From the NCBI GenBank assembly GCA_021784205.1, contig JAJXTB010000069.1, forward strand, positions 1-14,320: DNA of 14,320 bases. Reading direction: 5' to 3'. How positions within the stretch are numbered: position 1 is the stretch's first letter; each line of letters begins with the position of its first letter. This document shows, one piece after another, positions 1-6,657 of the stretch. This DNA is from Actinomycetes bacterium (lineage in GTDB: Bacteria; Actinomycetota; Acidimicrobiia; Acidimicrobiales; RAAP-2). Both the position numbers and the translations under genes were made by a program. The notes below the pieces were generated by a model that ran no database searches, was not told the origin of the DNA, and was given only the letters and a program-made list of their open reading frames with translations.

Positions 1-2
1 GG

Positions 3-653
3 CGCCGCGATCTCATTGGCTTCGCCGGTCTGCTGGTGCTCGGCGTGTTCGCCGACGCGATCCTCGGCGCCTTCGTCGTCTACTCCAAGCTCAATCCGTG
101 GCTGGTCTCGCTGCACATGATCCTGTCGCTCGCGATGGTGGTGGTCGGAGCGATTCTCTACCACCGCTCCAAGTACGTCTACGGACCCGGCGCCCGCGCC
201 GACGTGCGCGACCCGCACTTCCGGCTCATCGCGCGCCTGCTCTGGATACCCTTCATCCTCGTGCTCATCGCGGGCACGGCCACCACGGGCTCGGGTCCGC
301 ACGCCGGTTCGGCGCAGGGCCAACTGGTGGCTCGGCGACTACCGTTCTCCTTCGCGAGCGCCGCCTGGGTCCACTCGGTACTCGCCGTGCTCTTTCTCGG
401 GTTGGTCACCGGACTCGTCTTCGCGATCTGGAGGAGTTCCGTGCCCGAAGCACTGCGTCTCGGGGTCCGTCGCCTCGTGGTCATCGCACTCATCCAGGCG
501 ATCCTTGGCTTTGGCCAGTACCTGACCCACGTTCCCGTCGTCCTCGTCGAGCTGCACATCGCCGGAGCGGTCTCGCTCTGCATAGGCGTCACTCAGTTTC
601 ACCTACGACAAACCGCGCACGATCGAGTGCCAGGAACTAGAACTGGGGCGTGA
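3..653 (+). CDS. ctaA: Heme A synthase CtaA/COX15, 5'-truncated by window edge
   Basis: Converts heme O to heme A for aa3-type cytochrome oxidase, in the cytoplasmic membrane. The frame is open from base 3, so the true start lies outside the window; a GTG at 36 is only an internal candidate. Counting from that GTG, the fragment shows PWLVSLH (His27), TGSGPHAG (84-91), AAWVHS (His113) and VELHIAG (His174), each next to or in a hydrophobic helix, matching the pattern of actinobacterial CtaA with paired histidine heme ligands. About five membrane helices remain, so roughly the first third of a ~300-residue protein is missing. About 100 bases separate it from the cytochrome b unit, so co-transcription is possible but not shown. 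The family call rests on these motifs and is fairly secure. Confidence 0.85.
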   Translation, partial: RRDLIGFAGLLVLGVFADAILGAFVVYSKLNPWLVSLHMILSLAMVVVGAILYHRSKYVYGPGARADVRDPHFRLIARLLWIPFILVLIAGTATTGSGPHAGSAQGQLVARRLPFSFASAAWVHSVLAVLFLGLVTGLVFAIWRSSVPEALRLGVRRLVVIALIQAILGFGQYLTHVPVVLVELHIAGAVSLCIGVTQFHLRQTAHDRVPGTRTGA

Positions 654-753
654 GAAGTCAGCGTCGCGCGTCGTGCCTTACGACCCTGTCAGACACGGCG
701 CCCGTTCTGCGAGACTGATCACCTCGGATCTAGTTGGGAGGAACGAGTAACCC

Positions 754-936
754 ATGGCCTTTCTCTGGTCGCTAGCGGCGTTGATACCGCTTGATAATTA
801 CGGGCATTACATCCATTGGGGCGTGATCGACATCTCGGTGGCGAACTTCATCGTCGTCGTGTTGATGGTTCTTGCGTTCCTCGCCGCGCTGTTCCTGCCG
901 TTCCCCGGCCGCAATCGCCGTAAGGAGAGCCGATGA
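754..936 (+). CDS. Small single-helix membrane protein preceding cytochrome b
   Basis: A 60-residue protein with an amphipathic N-terminal part containing His18 and His21 (DNYGHYIHWG), one membrane helix at about residues 29-49, and a basic tail (GRNRRKESR) that should face the cytoplasm. ATG 754 is preceded by GGGAGG at 736-741, a rather long spacing of 12 bases. Its stop overlaps the start of the cytochrome b gene by four bases (ATGA), so the two are translationally coupled. I recall similar small proteins beside such cytochrome b genes in actinobacteria, but give no assigned function. It may be a structural subunit of the same complex; that is inference from position and topology. Confidence 0.75.
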   Translation: MAFLWSLAALIPLDNYGHYIHWGVIDISVANFIVVVLMVLAFLAALFLPFPGRNRRKESR

Positions 937-1559
937 GTACCGCCGAGATCGAAAAGCAGTGGACGACCCGCCTGCGCAAGCGAGCCCACGGGCACCTGCC
1001 CCCGGAGAAGTTGCTGCCCGACACCCAGCCGGCCTACGTCTCGTCGTGGATCTACGTCTTCGGCGTCACGACGATCGCCGCGCTCGTCATGGTCATCCTG
1101 TCGGGGATCATCCTCGCCCTGCGCGGCCCCCAGTGGTGGCACTCGTCGTCGGTCGGTCACTTCGTGAACTCGACGCACCTGTGGAGCGTCGAGATCTTCT
1201 TCTTCGCGATGATCGTGCACCTGTGGGGCAAGTTCTTCATGGCGGCGTGGCGCGGCGGGCGTTCCCTGACCTGGGTGACCGGTGTGGTGACCTTCCTCAC
1301 GTCCGTGGGAACCGCGTTCACGGGGTACGTCTCCCAGACGAACTTCGACTCGCAGTGGATCTCCACCCAGGCCAAGGACGGCATCAACGCCACCGGCGTC
1401 GGGTCGATCTTCAACGTGTTGAACCTCGGACAGATGTTGATGTGGCACATCGTTTTGCTGCCGCTCGCCGCGGTCATTCTGACCGCCGTCCACGTCCTGT
1501 TGGTGCGGGTCAAGGGCGTCGTGCCGCCTTTTGAAGAGACGAACGGAGCCAGCAAGTGA
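933..1559 (+). CDS. Diheme cytochrome b, N-terminal domain only (b6-like)
   Basis: A 208-residue four-helix membrane protein of the cytochrome b/b6 N-terminal family, which carries two b hemes and moves electrons across the membrane between quinone and partner redox centres. The four expected axial histidines are visible: His82 and His96 in helix B (13 residues between) and His172 and His187 in helix D (14 between). The longer helix-D spacing is typical of cytochrome b6 rather than mitochondrial-type cytochrome b. The protein ends after helix D, so the Qo-site PEWY loop of the C-terminal domain is absent, and no subunit-IV gene follows. AAGGAG at 922-927, five bases before ATG 933, supports the start. 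It overlaps both neighbours by four bases, giving a coupled three-gene unit. The redox partner is not visible in the window. Confidence 0.9.
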   Translation: MSTAEIEKQWTTRLRKRAHGHLPPEKLLPDTQPAYVSSWIYVFGVTTIAALVMVILSGIILALRGPQWWHSSSVGHFVNSTHLWSVEIFFFAMIVHLWGKFFMAAWRGGRSLTWVTGVVTFLTSVGTAFTGYVSQTNFDSQWISTQAKDGINATGVGSIFNVLNLGQMLMWHIVLLPLAAVILTAVHVLLVRVKGVVPPFEETNGASK

Positions 1560-2497
1560 AGACGAAGCCATTTCGCCCCGACGTCGACGCGCCGGAGTAC
1601 AAGGGCGCGTACGCGCCCTACGACATCATCAAGGAAGGCACCATCGCGATCGTCGTGGTGGGGTTGCTGGTCGTCCTGCTCGCCACGCTCTTCGGATCAC
1701 CCGATGAGCGCGCGATCACGATCAAGGCGTGGTCCAACGCCGACCCGATCGACTTCGCGACCACCGCGCTCGGCGAACTGAACGGGACGACCATCACGGC
1801 CCAGTACGGGGCGCCCTACAACACCGCCGCTCCCGGCCAGAACCTCGGTCCGCTCAGGCTCGCGCAGTTCGCCGGCGTGACGATCCCGGTCAACACGGTG
1901 CGCGACTTCGTGATCAACCCGCTCTCGAGCCTGCCCTATGACAGGAGCCTCAGCGCGGCGCTGACCGCGTGGAAGGGTGCCAGCGCGTCCCAGCAGGGGA
2001 CGTGGGTGTCGAACTACACCAAGGGCGCGGCGAAGATGACCTGGAGCAACGGGATCATCAGCGACCCGGCGTCCAACACCGGACCCGTGCCGACGATGAT
2101 CAACAAGTTGACCGCCATGGCCCGCTCGGGCGCCCTCGACCAGGCCCTCGTGACGGGGAACGGTTTCTACACGACCAACTACACCAAGCCCCTGCTGTTC
2201 GTGGCCGACGGTACCTACCTCGCGAACCTCGCCCAGAAACAACACCTCCTGGGTAGCCAGTGGGGCATGATGAATGAGACGGGTAGTTACCCCGGCCAGG
2301 CGTGGCTGTGGCTCTACACCTTCTGGTACCAGGTGTCGCCGTTCAGTTCGAGTTCCAACGCCGACCTCCAGGTCTCGGCGCTGATGGGTCTGCTGTCGCT
2401 GTTGCTCCTGCTGCTGCCGTTCATTCCTGGACTGCGGTCCATCCCTCGCAAGGTGAAGGTCTACCGACTGATCTGGCGCGAGTACTACAACGGGTAG
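1556..2497 (+). CDS. Membrane-anchored companion protein of cytochrome b, unknown function
   Basis: A 313-residue protein with one helix near residues 29-47, a large hydrophilic middle of about 220 residues, an aromatic stretch (WLWLYTFWYQ, about 250-260), a second helix near 271-290 and a basic cytoplasmic tail. With both ends inside, the middle would lie outside the membrane. There is no CxxCH heme motif, no Rieske cysteine-histidine pair and almost no cysteine, so it is not an obvious electron carrier. GTG 1556 overlaps the cytochrome b stop by four bases (GTGA), with GGAG at 1545-1548. The coupling suggests a subunit of the same complex. I recall similar genes next to cytochrome b genes in actinobacteria, but no established role. 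Confidence 0.8.
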   Translation: MKTKPFRPDVDAPEYKGAYAPYDIIKEGTIAIVVVGLLVVLLATLFGSPDERAITIKAWSNADPIDFATTALGELNGTTITAQYGAPYNTAAPGQNLGPLRLAQFAGVTIPVNTVRDFVINPLSSLPYDRSLSAALTAWKGASASQQGTWVSNYTKGAAKMTWSNGIISDPASNTGPVPTMINKLTAMARSGALDQALVTGNGFYTTNYTKPLLFVADGTYLANLAQKQHLLGSQWGMMNETGSYPGQAWLWLYTFWYQVSPFSSSSNADLQVSALMGLLSLLLLLLPFIPGLRSIPRKVKVYRLIWREYYNG

Positions 2498-2500
2498 TAC

Positions 2501-2550
2501 CCGAGACGACCGAGCGCCGGGCCTTCGGGCTCGGCGCTCGGTCGTCTCGG
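2501..2550. terminator. Long hairpin between convergent genes, probable bidirectional terminator
   Basis: An inverted repeat with a 19-base-pair perfect stem (left arm from 2501, right arm ending at 2550), a nearly paired extension and a short loop around TTC. TTTA follows on the plus strand. It begins three bases after the stop of the cytochrome b companion gene and ends one base before the marR stop on the other strand, so it can end transcription from both sides. The T-tract is poor, which is common in high-GC genomes. Confidence 0.8.
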
Positions 2551-2551
2551 T

Positions 2552-3013
2552 TTAGACGCGCGCGTTGGCGAGGTGGGCCAGCACGACCGACGAGACCGCG
2601 GCGACGGTGTCCAGCTGCTCGGACGTGAGCAGGTCGACGAAGTTCTGACGCACCGTGGCCACGTGGCCAGGCGCCGCGGCGTCCAACGCGGATCGACCCG
2701 TGTCGGTCAAGACGACGTACGCGCCACGCTGGTCGGTGGGGCAGCGCTGCTTGTCGACGAGTCCGCGTTGGCGCATGCGGGCCACGTGATGCGACGCCCG
2801 GCTCTTCTCCCACCCGAGTTCATCGCTCAGCTCGACCACCCGACAGCGACCGTCTTCGTGATCAGCGAGCGTCGTCAGCACGAGGTAGTCCGGATACGAG
2901 AGCCCGTCGGAGGCGAGCGCACGGCCCAGCGTCGCGGTCAGCTGCAGGTTCATCAGTGCCAGACCCTTCCACGCCCGTAGTTCGTCGGGTGTCAACCACG
3001 TGATCTCGCTCAT
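2552..3013 (-). CDS. MarR-family transcriptional regulator
   Basis: A 153-residue winged-helix dimeric DNA-binding protein. The helix-turn-helix falls at about residues 57-80 (VVELSDELGWEKSRASHHV) and the wing contains DQRGAYVVLTDTG at 94-106, the conserved DxRG signature of MarR proteins. Flanking helices (11-50 and 108-150) would form the dimer interface. It diverges from the dioxygenase gene across 78 bases, the usual layout for a MarR repressor of the adjacent operon. Two cysteines (57 and 91, both in the DNA-binding part) could sense electrophiles or oxidants, but this is speculation. ATG 3013 has only a weak GGGA just upstream. Confidence 0.9.
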   Translation of the reverse strand: MSEITWLTPDELRAWKGLALMNLQLTATLGRALASDGLSYPDYLVLTTLADHEDGRCRVVELSDELGWEKSRASHHVARMRQRGLVDKQRCPTDQRGAYVVLTDTGRSALDAAAPGHVATVRQNFVDLLTSEQLDTVAAVSSVVLAHLANARV

Positions 3014-3034
3014 GGTCCCACTCTAGCCATTTTG

Positions 3035-3063
3035 TTGATATGTCACCTACTTACCACTACACT
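3035..3063 (+). promoter_or_regulatory. Sigma70-type promoter for the dioxygenase operon
   Basis: TTGATA (3035-3040) and TACACT (3058-3063) are separated by 17 bases, close to the vegetative consensus. A start near 3070 gives a ~20-base leader containing GGGAG (3082-3086). It lies in the marR/dioxygenase intergenic space, where a MarR repressor would be expected to bind. I did not find a convincing palindromic operator. Confidence 0.6.
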
Positions 3064-3091
3064 GGGTTGACCTCGACTGTTGGGAGACACC

Positions 3092-3868
3092 ATGGCCCCC
3101 ATGCCCGCCGCGTTCATCGGACACGGCACCCCGATGAACACCCTGGAGCACAATCACTTCACCGACGCGTGGGCGACCTTCGGGCTGCTCAGCGATCGTC
3201 CCCGGGCGGTACTGGCGATCTCCGCGCACTGGTATATCGACACCGCGGCGGTGACCTCGATGGCGAACCCGCCGGTCATCCACGATTTCTACGGCTTCCC
3301 CCAGCAGCTCTTCGACTTCGACTACCCCGCTGCGGGCGCGCCCGACGTGGCCGCCCAGGTCGCCGACATCGTGAGACCCACGAGCGTGGCGCTCGACGAC
3401 CAGACCTGGGGCATTGACCACGGCACCTGGTCGGTGCTCGCCCACGTCTTTCCCGCGGCCGACGTCCCCGTCGTCCAACTCTCGATCGACGCGACCCAGC
3501 AGCTCGACTACCACATCGACCTCGGCCGACGTCTCGCGCCGCTGCTCGACGACGGGATCATGATTGTCGCGAGCGGCAACGTCGTGCACAACCTGCGCGC
3601 GATCGACTGGCACGCGACCGACCAGGGCTTCGACTGGGCCCACCGGTTCGACGACGACATCCGCAGCCAGATGTCCGATGACCCCACGGGAATCGGCCGA
3701 CTGGTCGGCACGTCGGACTACCGGCTCGCGGCGCCGACACCCGACCACTTCTTGCCCCTCGCCTACCTCAGCGGCATCGCCGACGCCCGCGGCGCCGCGA
3801 CGAGCGTGCTCGTGGACGGCTGCACGATGGGCTCGCTCTCGATGACCTCCTACGTCGTGGGGGCCTGA
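3092..3868 (+). CDS. Extradiol dioxygenase, 4,5-DOPA dioxygenase / YgiD (LigB-like) family
   Basis: A 258-residue zinc- or iron-dependent ring-cleaving dioxygenase of the DODA/YgiD family, acting on catechol-type substrates. Likely metal ligands are His11 (IGHGTPMN), His46 (SAHWY) and His219 (PDHFLPLAY); His11 and His46 are 35 apart, as in YgiD. His166 (SGNVVHNLRAIDW) and His110 (GIDHGTWSVL) are conserved active-site positions. HDFYGFP (64-70) is also typical. ATG 3092 is preferred over the in-frame TTG at 3080 because GGGAG sits five bases upstream. It heads a run of four same-strand genes, with one base to the esterase. Substrate is not predictable, though the neighbours suggest quinone or catechol detoxification. 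Confidence 0.9.
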   Translation: MAPMPAAFIGHGTPMNTLEHNHFTDAWATFGLLSDRPRAVLAISAHWYIDTAAVTSMANPPVIHDFYGFPQQLFDFDYPAAGAPDVAAQVADIVRPTSVALDDQTWGIDHGTWSVLAHVFPAADVPVVQLSIDATQQLDYHIDLGRRLAPLLDDGIMIVASGNVVHNLRAIDWHATDQGFDWAHRFDDDIRSQMSDDPTGIGRLVGTSDYRLAAPTPDHFLPLAYLSGIADARGAATSVLVDGCTMGSLSMTSYVVGA

Positions 3869-3869
3869 C

Positions 3870-4487
3870 GTGGAGCCCACCGTCCTCTGGCGCGGGTCAA
3901 CCGACCCGGCGGCCCCGGTCGTCGTTTTGCTGCACGGCCGGGGTTCGAACGAACGAGAAATCGCGGGGCTGGCCGACGTCTTGCCCATCGGGCCCGCCTA
4001 CGCCGCCGTACGAGGTCCGATCGACCTGGGCGGCGACGGCTACGCCTGGTTCGAGAACCGCGGCATCGGACGGCCCCAGGCGGCGTCACTGCGCACGCAG
4101 CTCGACTGGTTCTGGAACTGGCTCGACGACCTCGCCGAGGGCCGCCCGGTCGTCGTCGTCGGGTTCTCCGGGGGTGCGGCCTTCGCCGGCGCACTGGCGT
4201 TGGACCGGCCCGGCCGGTTGGCCGGGGTCGCGATTCTCTACGGCACGATGCCCTTCGACGCCGGCCTGTCCACCGACCCGGACCAGCTCGACGGTCTCGC
4301 GGTCTTTCACGCCCAGGCGACCGATGACACCGTGATCCCCCGCGATCTGCTCGAGCGCACGTGGACCTACCTCAGCGGTGACGCCGGCGCGATCGCGGTT
4401 ACCCACCGTCACGCCGGGGGTCACGAGATCAGCCAGTCGATCCTGCCGAGTCTGCGCCAGTGGATCACCGTTCGCACCCAGTCGTGA
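3870..4487 (+). CDS. Serine esterase / alpha-beta hydrolase, MhqD-like
   Basis: A 205-residue cytoplasmic alpha/beta hydrolase of the phospholipase/carboxylesterase family. The oxyanion segment is LLHGRGSNE (20-28), the nucleophile elbow GFSGG gives Ser100, and the rest of the triad is Asp152 or Asp153 (QATDDTVIP) and His185 (HAGGHEIS). Length and motif order match MhqD/YodD of Bacillus subtilis and related small esterases. GTG 3870 lies one base after the dioxygenase stop, and its stop overlaps a possible start (GTG 4484) of the next gene. There is no signal peptide. In the Mhq regulon such hydrolases accompany ring-cleaving dioxygenases, which fits here; the substrate is unknown. Confidence 0.85.
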   Translation: MEPTVLWRGSTDPAAPVVVLLHGRGSNEREIAGLADVLPIGPAYAAVRGPIDLGGDGYAWFENRGIGRPQAASLRTQLDWFWNWLDDLAEGRPVVVVGFSGGAAFAGALALDRPGRLAGVAILYGTMPFDAGLSTDPDQLDGLAVFHAQATDDTVIPRDLLERTWTYLSGDAGAIAVTHRHAGGHEISQSILPSLRQWITVRTQS

Positions 4488-4504
4488 CCGCGGCGCGCCC
4501 GGCG

Positions 4505-5545
4505 ATGGAGATCGGCCTATTCACGTTCGGCGAGCTCACGACCGATCCGACGACGGGGCGGCTGCGCGACCCGGCGTCTCGTCTGAGCGAGTTCATCGAA
4601 CTCGCCCGCATCGCCGACGAGTCCGGACTCCACGTCTTCGGCGTCGGCGAACACCACCGCCCCGACTTCGCCATCGCCTCACCGGCCGTCGTGCTGGCCG
4701 CGGTCGCCGCGCGCACGACGAAGATCCGGCTGACCTCGACGGTGACGGTGCTCTCCACGGCCGACCCCGTGAACGTCTTTCAGGACTTCGCCACGCTCGA
4801 CCTGCTCTCCAACGCGCGCGCGGAGATCACCGTTGGTCGCGGCGCCTACGTCGAGTCCTTCCCCCTCTTCGGATACGACCTCAACGACTACGACGCGCTC
4901 TTTGAGGAGAAGCTCGCCCTGCTCGAACTGCTCAACGAGAACGAGCACGTCACGTGGTCCGGACGGTACCGCGCGCCCCTCGCCAACGTCGGCGTCTACC
5001 CCCGACCGCTCCAGGAGCACTTGCCGATCTGGGTCGCCGTCGGCGGCACGCCGGCGAGCGCCGATCGGGCCGGGCGGCACGGGCTCGCGCTCTACCTCGC
5101 GATCCTCGGTCAACCCCGTCGCTTCGTCGAACTCGCGAACCGGTATCGCGCCGCCGGCGCCAAGGCGGGCCACGAACACCTGCGCGTCGGCGTGACCAGC
5201 CACGTCCACGTCGCGCGCACCTCCCAGGGCGCGCGCGACGACTTCTACCCCTACTACTCGCGCTACATCGGTCAGAACATGCCCGCCGCGCGCGGCGTCC
5301 CCCTGGACCGCGACGCCTTCGAGTCCTGGGCCGCGCCCGAGGGCGCACTCTTCGTCGGCAGTCCGGCCGAGATCGTCGACAAGATCCTCTTCGAGCACGA
5401 CCTGCTCGGCCACGACCGATTCCTCGCTCAGGTGGGACTCGGCGGACTGCCCTTCGCCGACACCGCCGCCGCGGTCGAGCTGCTCGCGACCGAGGTCCTC
5501 CCCGCGGTCGAGCGAGCACTCGGCGTTTCGCTACCCACCCGTTGA
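4505..5545 (+). CDS. LLM-class flavin-dependent oxidoreductase (luciferase-like)
   Basis: A TIM-barrel enzyme of the bacterial luciferase-like family, which uses reduced FMN (or F420 in some relatives) to oxidise small molecules. The start MEIGLFTFGEL, GVGEHHRPDF (46-55), TSTVTVLS (77-84) and EITVGRGAY (107-115) are characteristic and resemble the Atu2307/SP_0267 subgroup. Length is 346 residues from ATG 4505. GTG 4484 is an equally possible start, overlapping the esterase stop by four bases and adding seven residues; no strong ribosome site decides between them. It is the third gene of the dioxygenase operon. It could act on an aromatic or quinone-related substrate or simply as a flavin reductase; sequence alone does not tell. 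Confidence 0.88.
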   Translation: MEIGLFTFGELTTDPTTGRLRDPASRLSEFIELARIADESGLHVFGVGEHHRPDFAIASPAVVLAAVAARTTKIRLTSTVTVLSTADPVNVFQDFATLDLLSNARAEITVGRGAYVESFPLFGYDLNDYDALFEEKLALLELLNENEHVTWSGRYRAPLANVGVYPRPLQEHLPIWVAVGGTPASADRAGRHGLALYLAILGQPRRFVELANRYRAAGAKAGHEHLRVGVTSHVHVARTSQGARDDFYPYYSRYIGQNMPAARGVPLDRDAFESWAAPEGALFVGSPAEIVDKILFEHDLLGHDRFLAQVGLGGLPFADTAAAVELLATEVLPAVERALGVSLPTR

Positions 5546-5549
5546 GTCC

Positions 5550-5562
5550 TATCATCGACTCG
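5550..5562 (+). promoter_or_regulatory. Possible -10 element for leaderless transcription
   Basis: TATCAT at 5550-5555 ends seven bases before ATG 5563, which has no Shine-Dalgarno. A transcript starting at or next to the ATG would be leaderless, giving the dehydrogenase its own promoter inside the operon. No clear -35 is seen. Confidence 0.35.
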
Positions 5563-6486
5563 ATGACCGCCCCCCTGCTCGTCAGCGTGCCGACGACGGC
5601 GCTACGCGACGCCTTGGCGCCCACCGAGACCCCCGTCGAACTGATCTCGTGGGACCTCGCCGAGCCCATCGGACTCGACCACGTCGACATCGTGGTGCCG
5701 CCCTACATGGGATCGGTGTCGCGACTGGCGAACCTCGCCGGGCTGTCGACGCGTCTGATCCAGAGTCAGTCGATCGGGTTCAACGGCGTCGCGGAGGTCC
5801 TCCCGCCGGGTCAGGTGTTCGCCAACGCGGCGGGCGTGCACGAGGCGTCGACCGCCGAGCTGACCGTCGGGCTCGTGCTCGCTGCCCAGCGCGGTATCGA
5901 CCAGTTCGTGCGCGACGCCCTCGACGGGCGCTGGCGACCACGGGACTACGCGAGCCTCGCGGACCGGCGGATCCTGCTCGTCGGGGTCGGCGGGGTCGGC
6001 CGCGCCATCGCGGCGAGGCTCGCCCCCTTTGAGGTCGACGTCGTGCGCGTCGCCTCACGCGCGCGTCACGATGATGACGGAGAGGTCTACGGCATCGACG
6101 CCCTGGGCGAACTACTGCCCACCGCTGAAATCGTCATCGTCGTCGTGCCGCTCACCGCGTCGACCCACCACTTGATCGATGAGCGTTTCCTCGCCGCCAT
6201 GCCCGACGGCGCACTGCTGGTGAACGTCTCGCGCGGGGCGGTCGCCGACACCGCGGCCCTGCTGCGCCACGCCAGTGCCGGTCGACTGCGGCTCGCCCTG
6301 GACGTCGTTGACCCCGAGCCGTTGCCGGACGATCACCCGCTCTTCGCGCTGTCCAACGTGCTCATCTCTCCCCACGTGGGCGGTGCGACGACAGCGATGC
6401 TCCCGCGCATGGCGCGGTTGCTGGCCGACCAGATCGATCGCCTCGGCCGCGGCGAGGAGCCGCGCAACGTCGTGCTGCGGACCTGA
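5563..6486 (+). CDS. D-isomer-specific 2-hydroxyacid dehydrogenase
   Basis: A 307-residue NAD(P)-dependent dehydrogenase interconverting 2-hydroxy and 2-oxo acids. The dinucleotide fold shows GVGGVG at 141-146. The catalytic residues are in place: Arg224 (NVSRGAV), Glu252 (DVVDPEPL) and His271 (SPHVGGAT). Strand 2 of the Rossmann fold ends in VASRAR instead of an acidic residue, which suggests NADP(H) preference, as in hydroxypyruvate/glyoxylate reductases. The open frame extends far upstream, but that part overlaps the LLM gene in another frame; family alignment places the start at ATG 5563, 17 bases after the LLM stop. It could reduce 2-oxo acids made by ring cleavage, but may be unrelated housekeeping. 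Confidence 0.9.
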   Translation: MTAPLLVSVPTTALRDALAPTETPVELISWDLAEPIGLDHVDIVVPPYMGSVSRLANLAGLSTRLIQSQSIGFNGVAEVLPPGQVFANAAGVHEASTAELTVGLVLAAQRGIDQFVRDALDGRWRPRDYASLADRRILLVGVGGVGRAIAARLAPFEVDVVRVASRARHDDDGEVYGIDALGELLPTAEIVIVVVPLTASTHHLIDERFLAAMPDGALLVNVSRGAVADTAALLRHASAGRLRLALDVVDPEPLPDDHPLFALSNVLISPHVGGATTAMLPRMARLLADQIDRLGRGEEPRNVVLRT

Positions 6487-6518
6487 TACCAACGGACGCG
6501 CCGCGACCCTCGACCGCG

Positions 6519-6591
6519 TGGAGACGATGGGGCTCGAACCCACGACCTCAGGCTTGCAAAGCCCGCGCTCTACCAACTGAGCTACGTCCCC
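6519..6591 (-). tRNA. tRNA-Ala (anticodon TGC)
   Basis: Reading the minus strand, a 73-base cloverleaf starts GGGGACG and ends CGTCTCC plus discriminator A. The third acceptor pair is G-U (G3:U70), the identity element for alanine. The anticodon loop CTTTGCAA gives TGC, and the T-loop GTTCGAGC is standard. CCA is not encoded: the genome continues CGC. Confidence 0.95.
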
Positions 6592-6657
6592 GAAGAAGTC
6601 CAGCCTAGCAATGGGCCAACGGCGACCGTCGCGGCGATGCCACGCTCCCGGCCGCTC

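Noticed and set aside
3047..3988. 313-codon minus-strand open frame opposite the dioxygenase
   Set aside because: Antisense to a clear enzyme gene; Gly/Val/Arg-biased shadow typical of high-GC DNA.
4954..5562. Upstream 203-codon extension of the 2-hydroxyacid dehydrogenase frame
   Set aside because: It is Arg/Pro-rich and overlaps the LLM gene in another frame; homology starts at ATG 5563.
6112..6576. Minus-strand open frame with a GLCKPEVVGSSPIVSTRS start, and the plus-strand frame 6275-6580 with ETMGLEPTTSGLQSP
   Set aside because: Both read through the tRNA-Ala gene and overlap the 2-hydroxyacid dehydrogenase; these peptide strings are well-known tRNA shadow translations.
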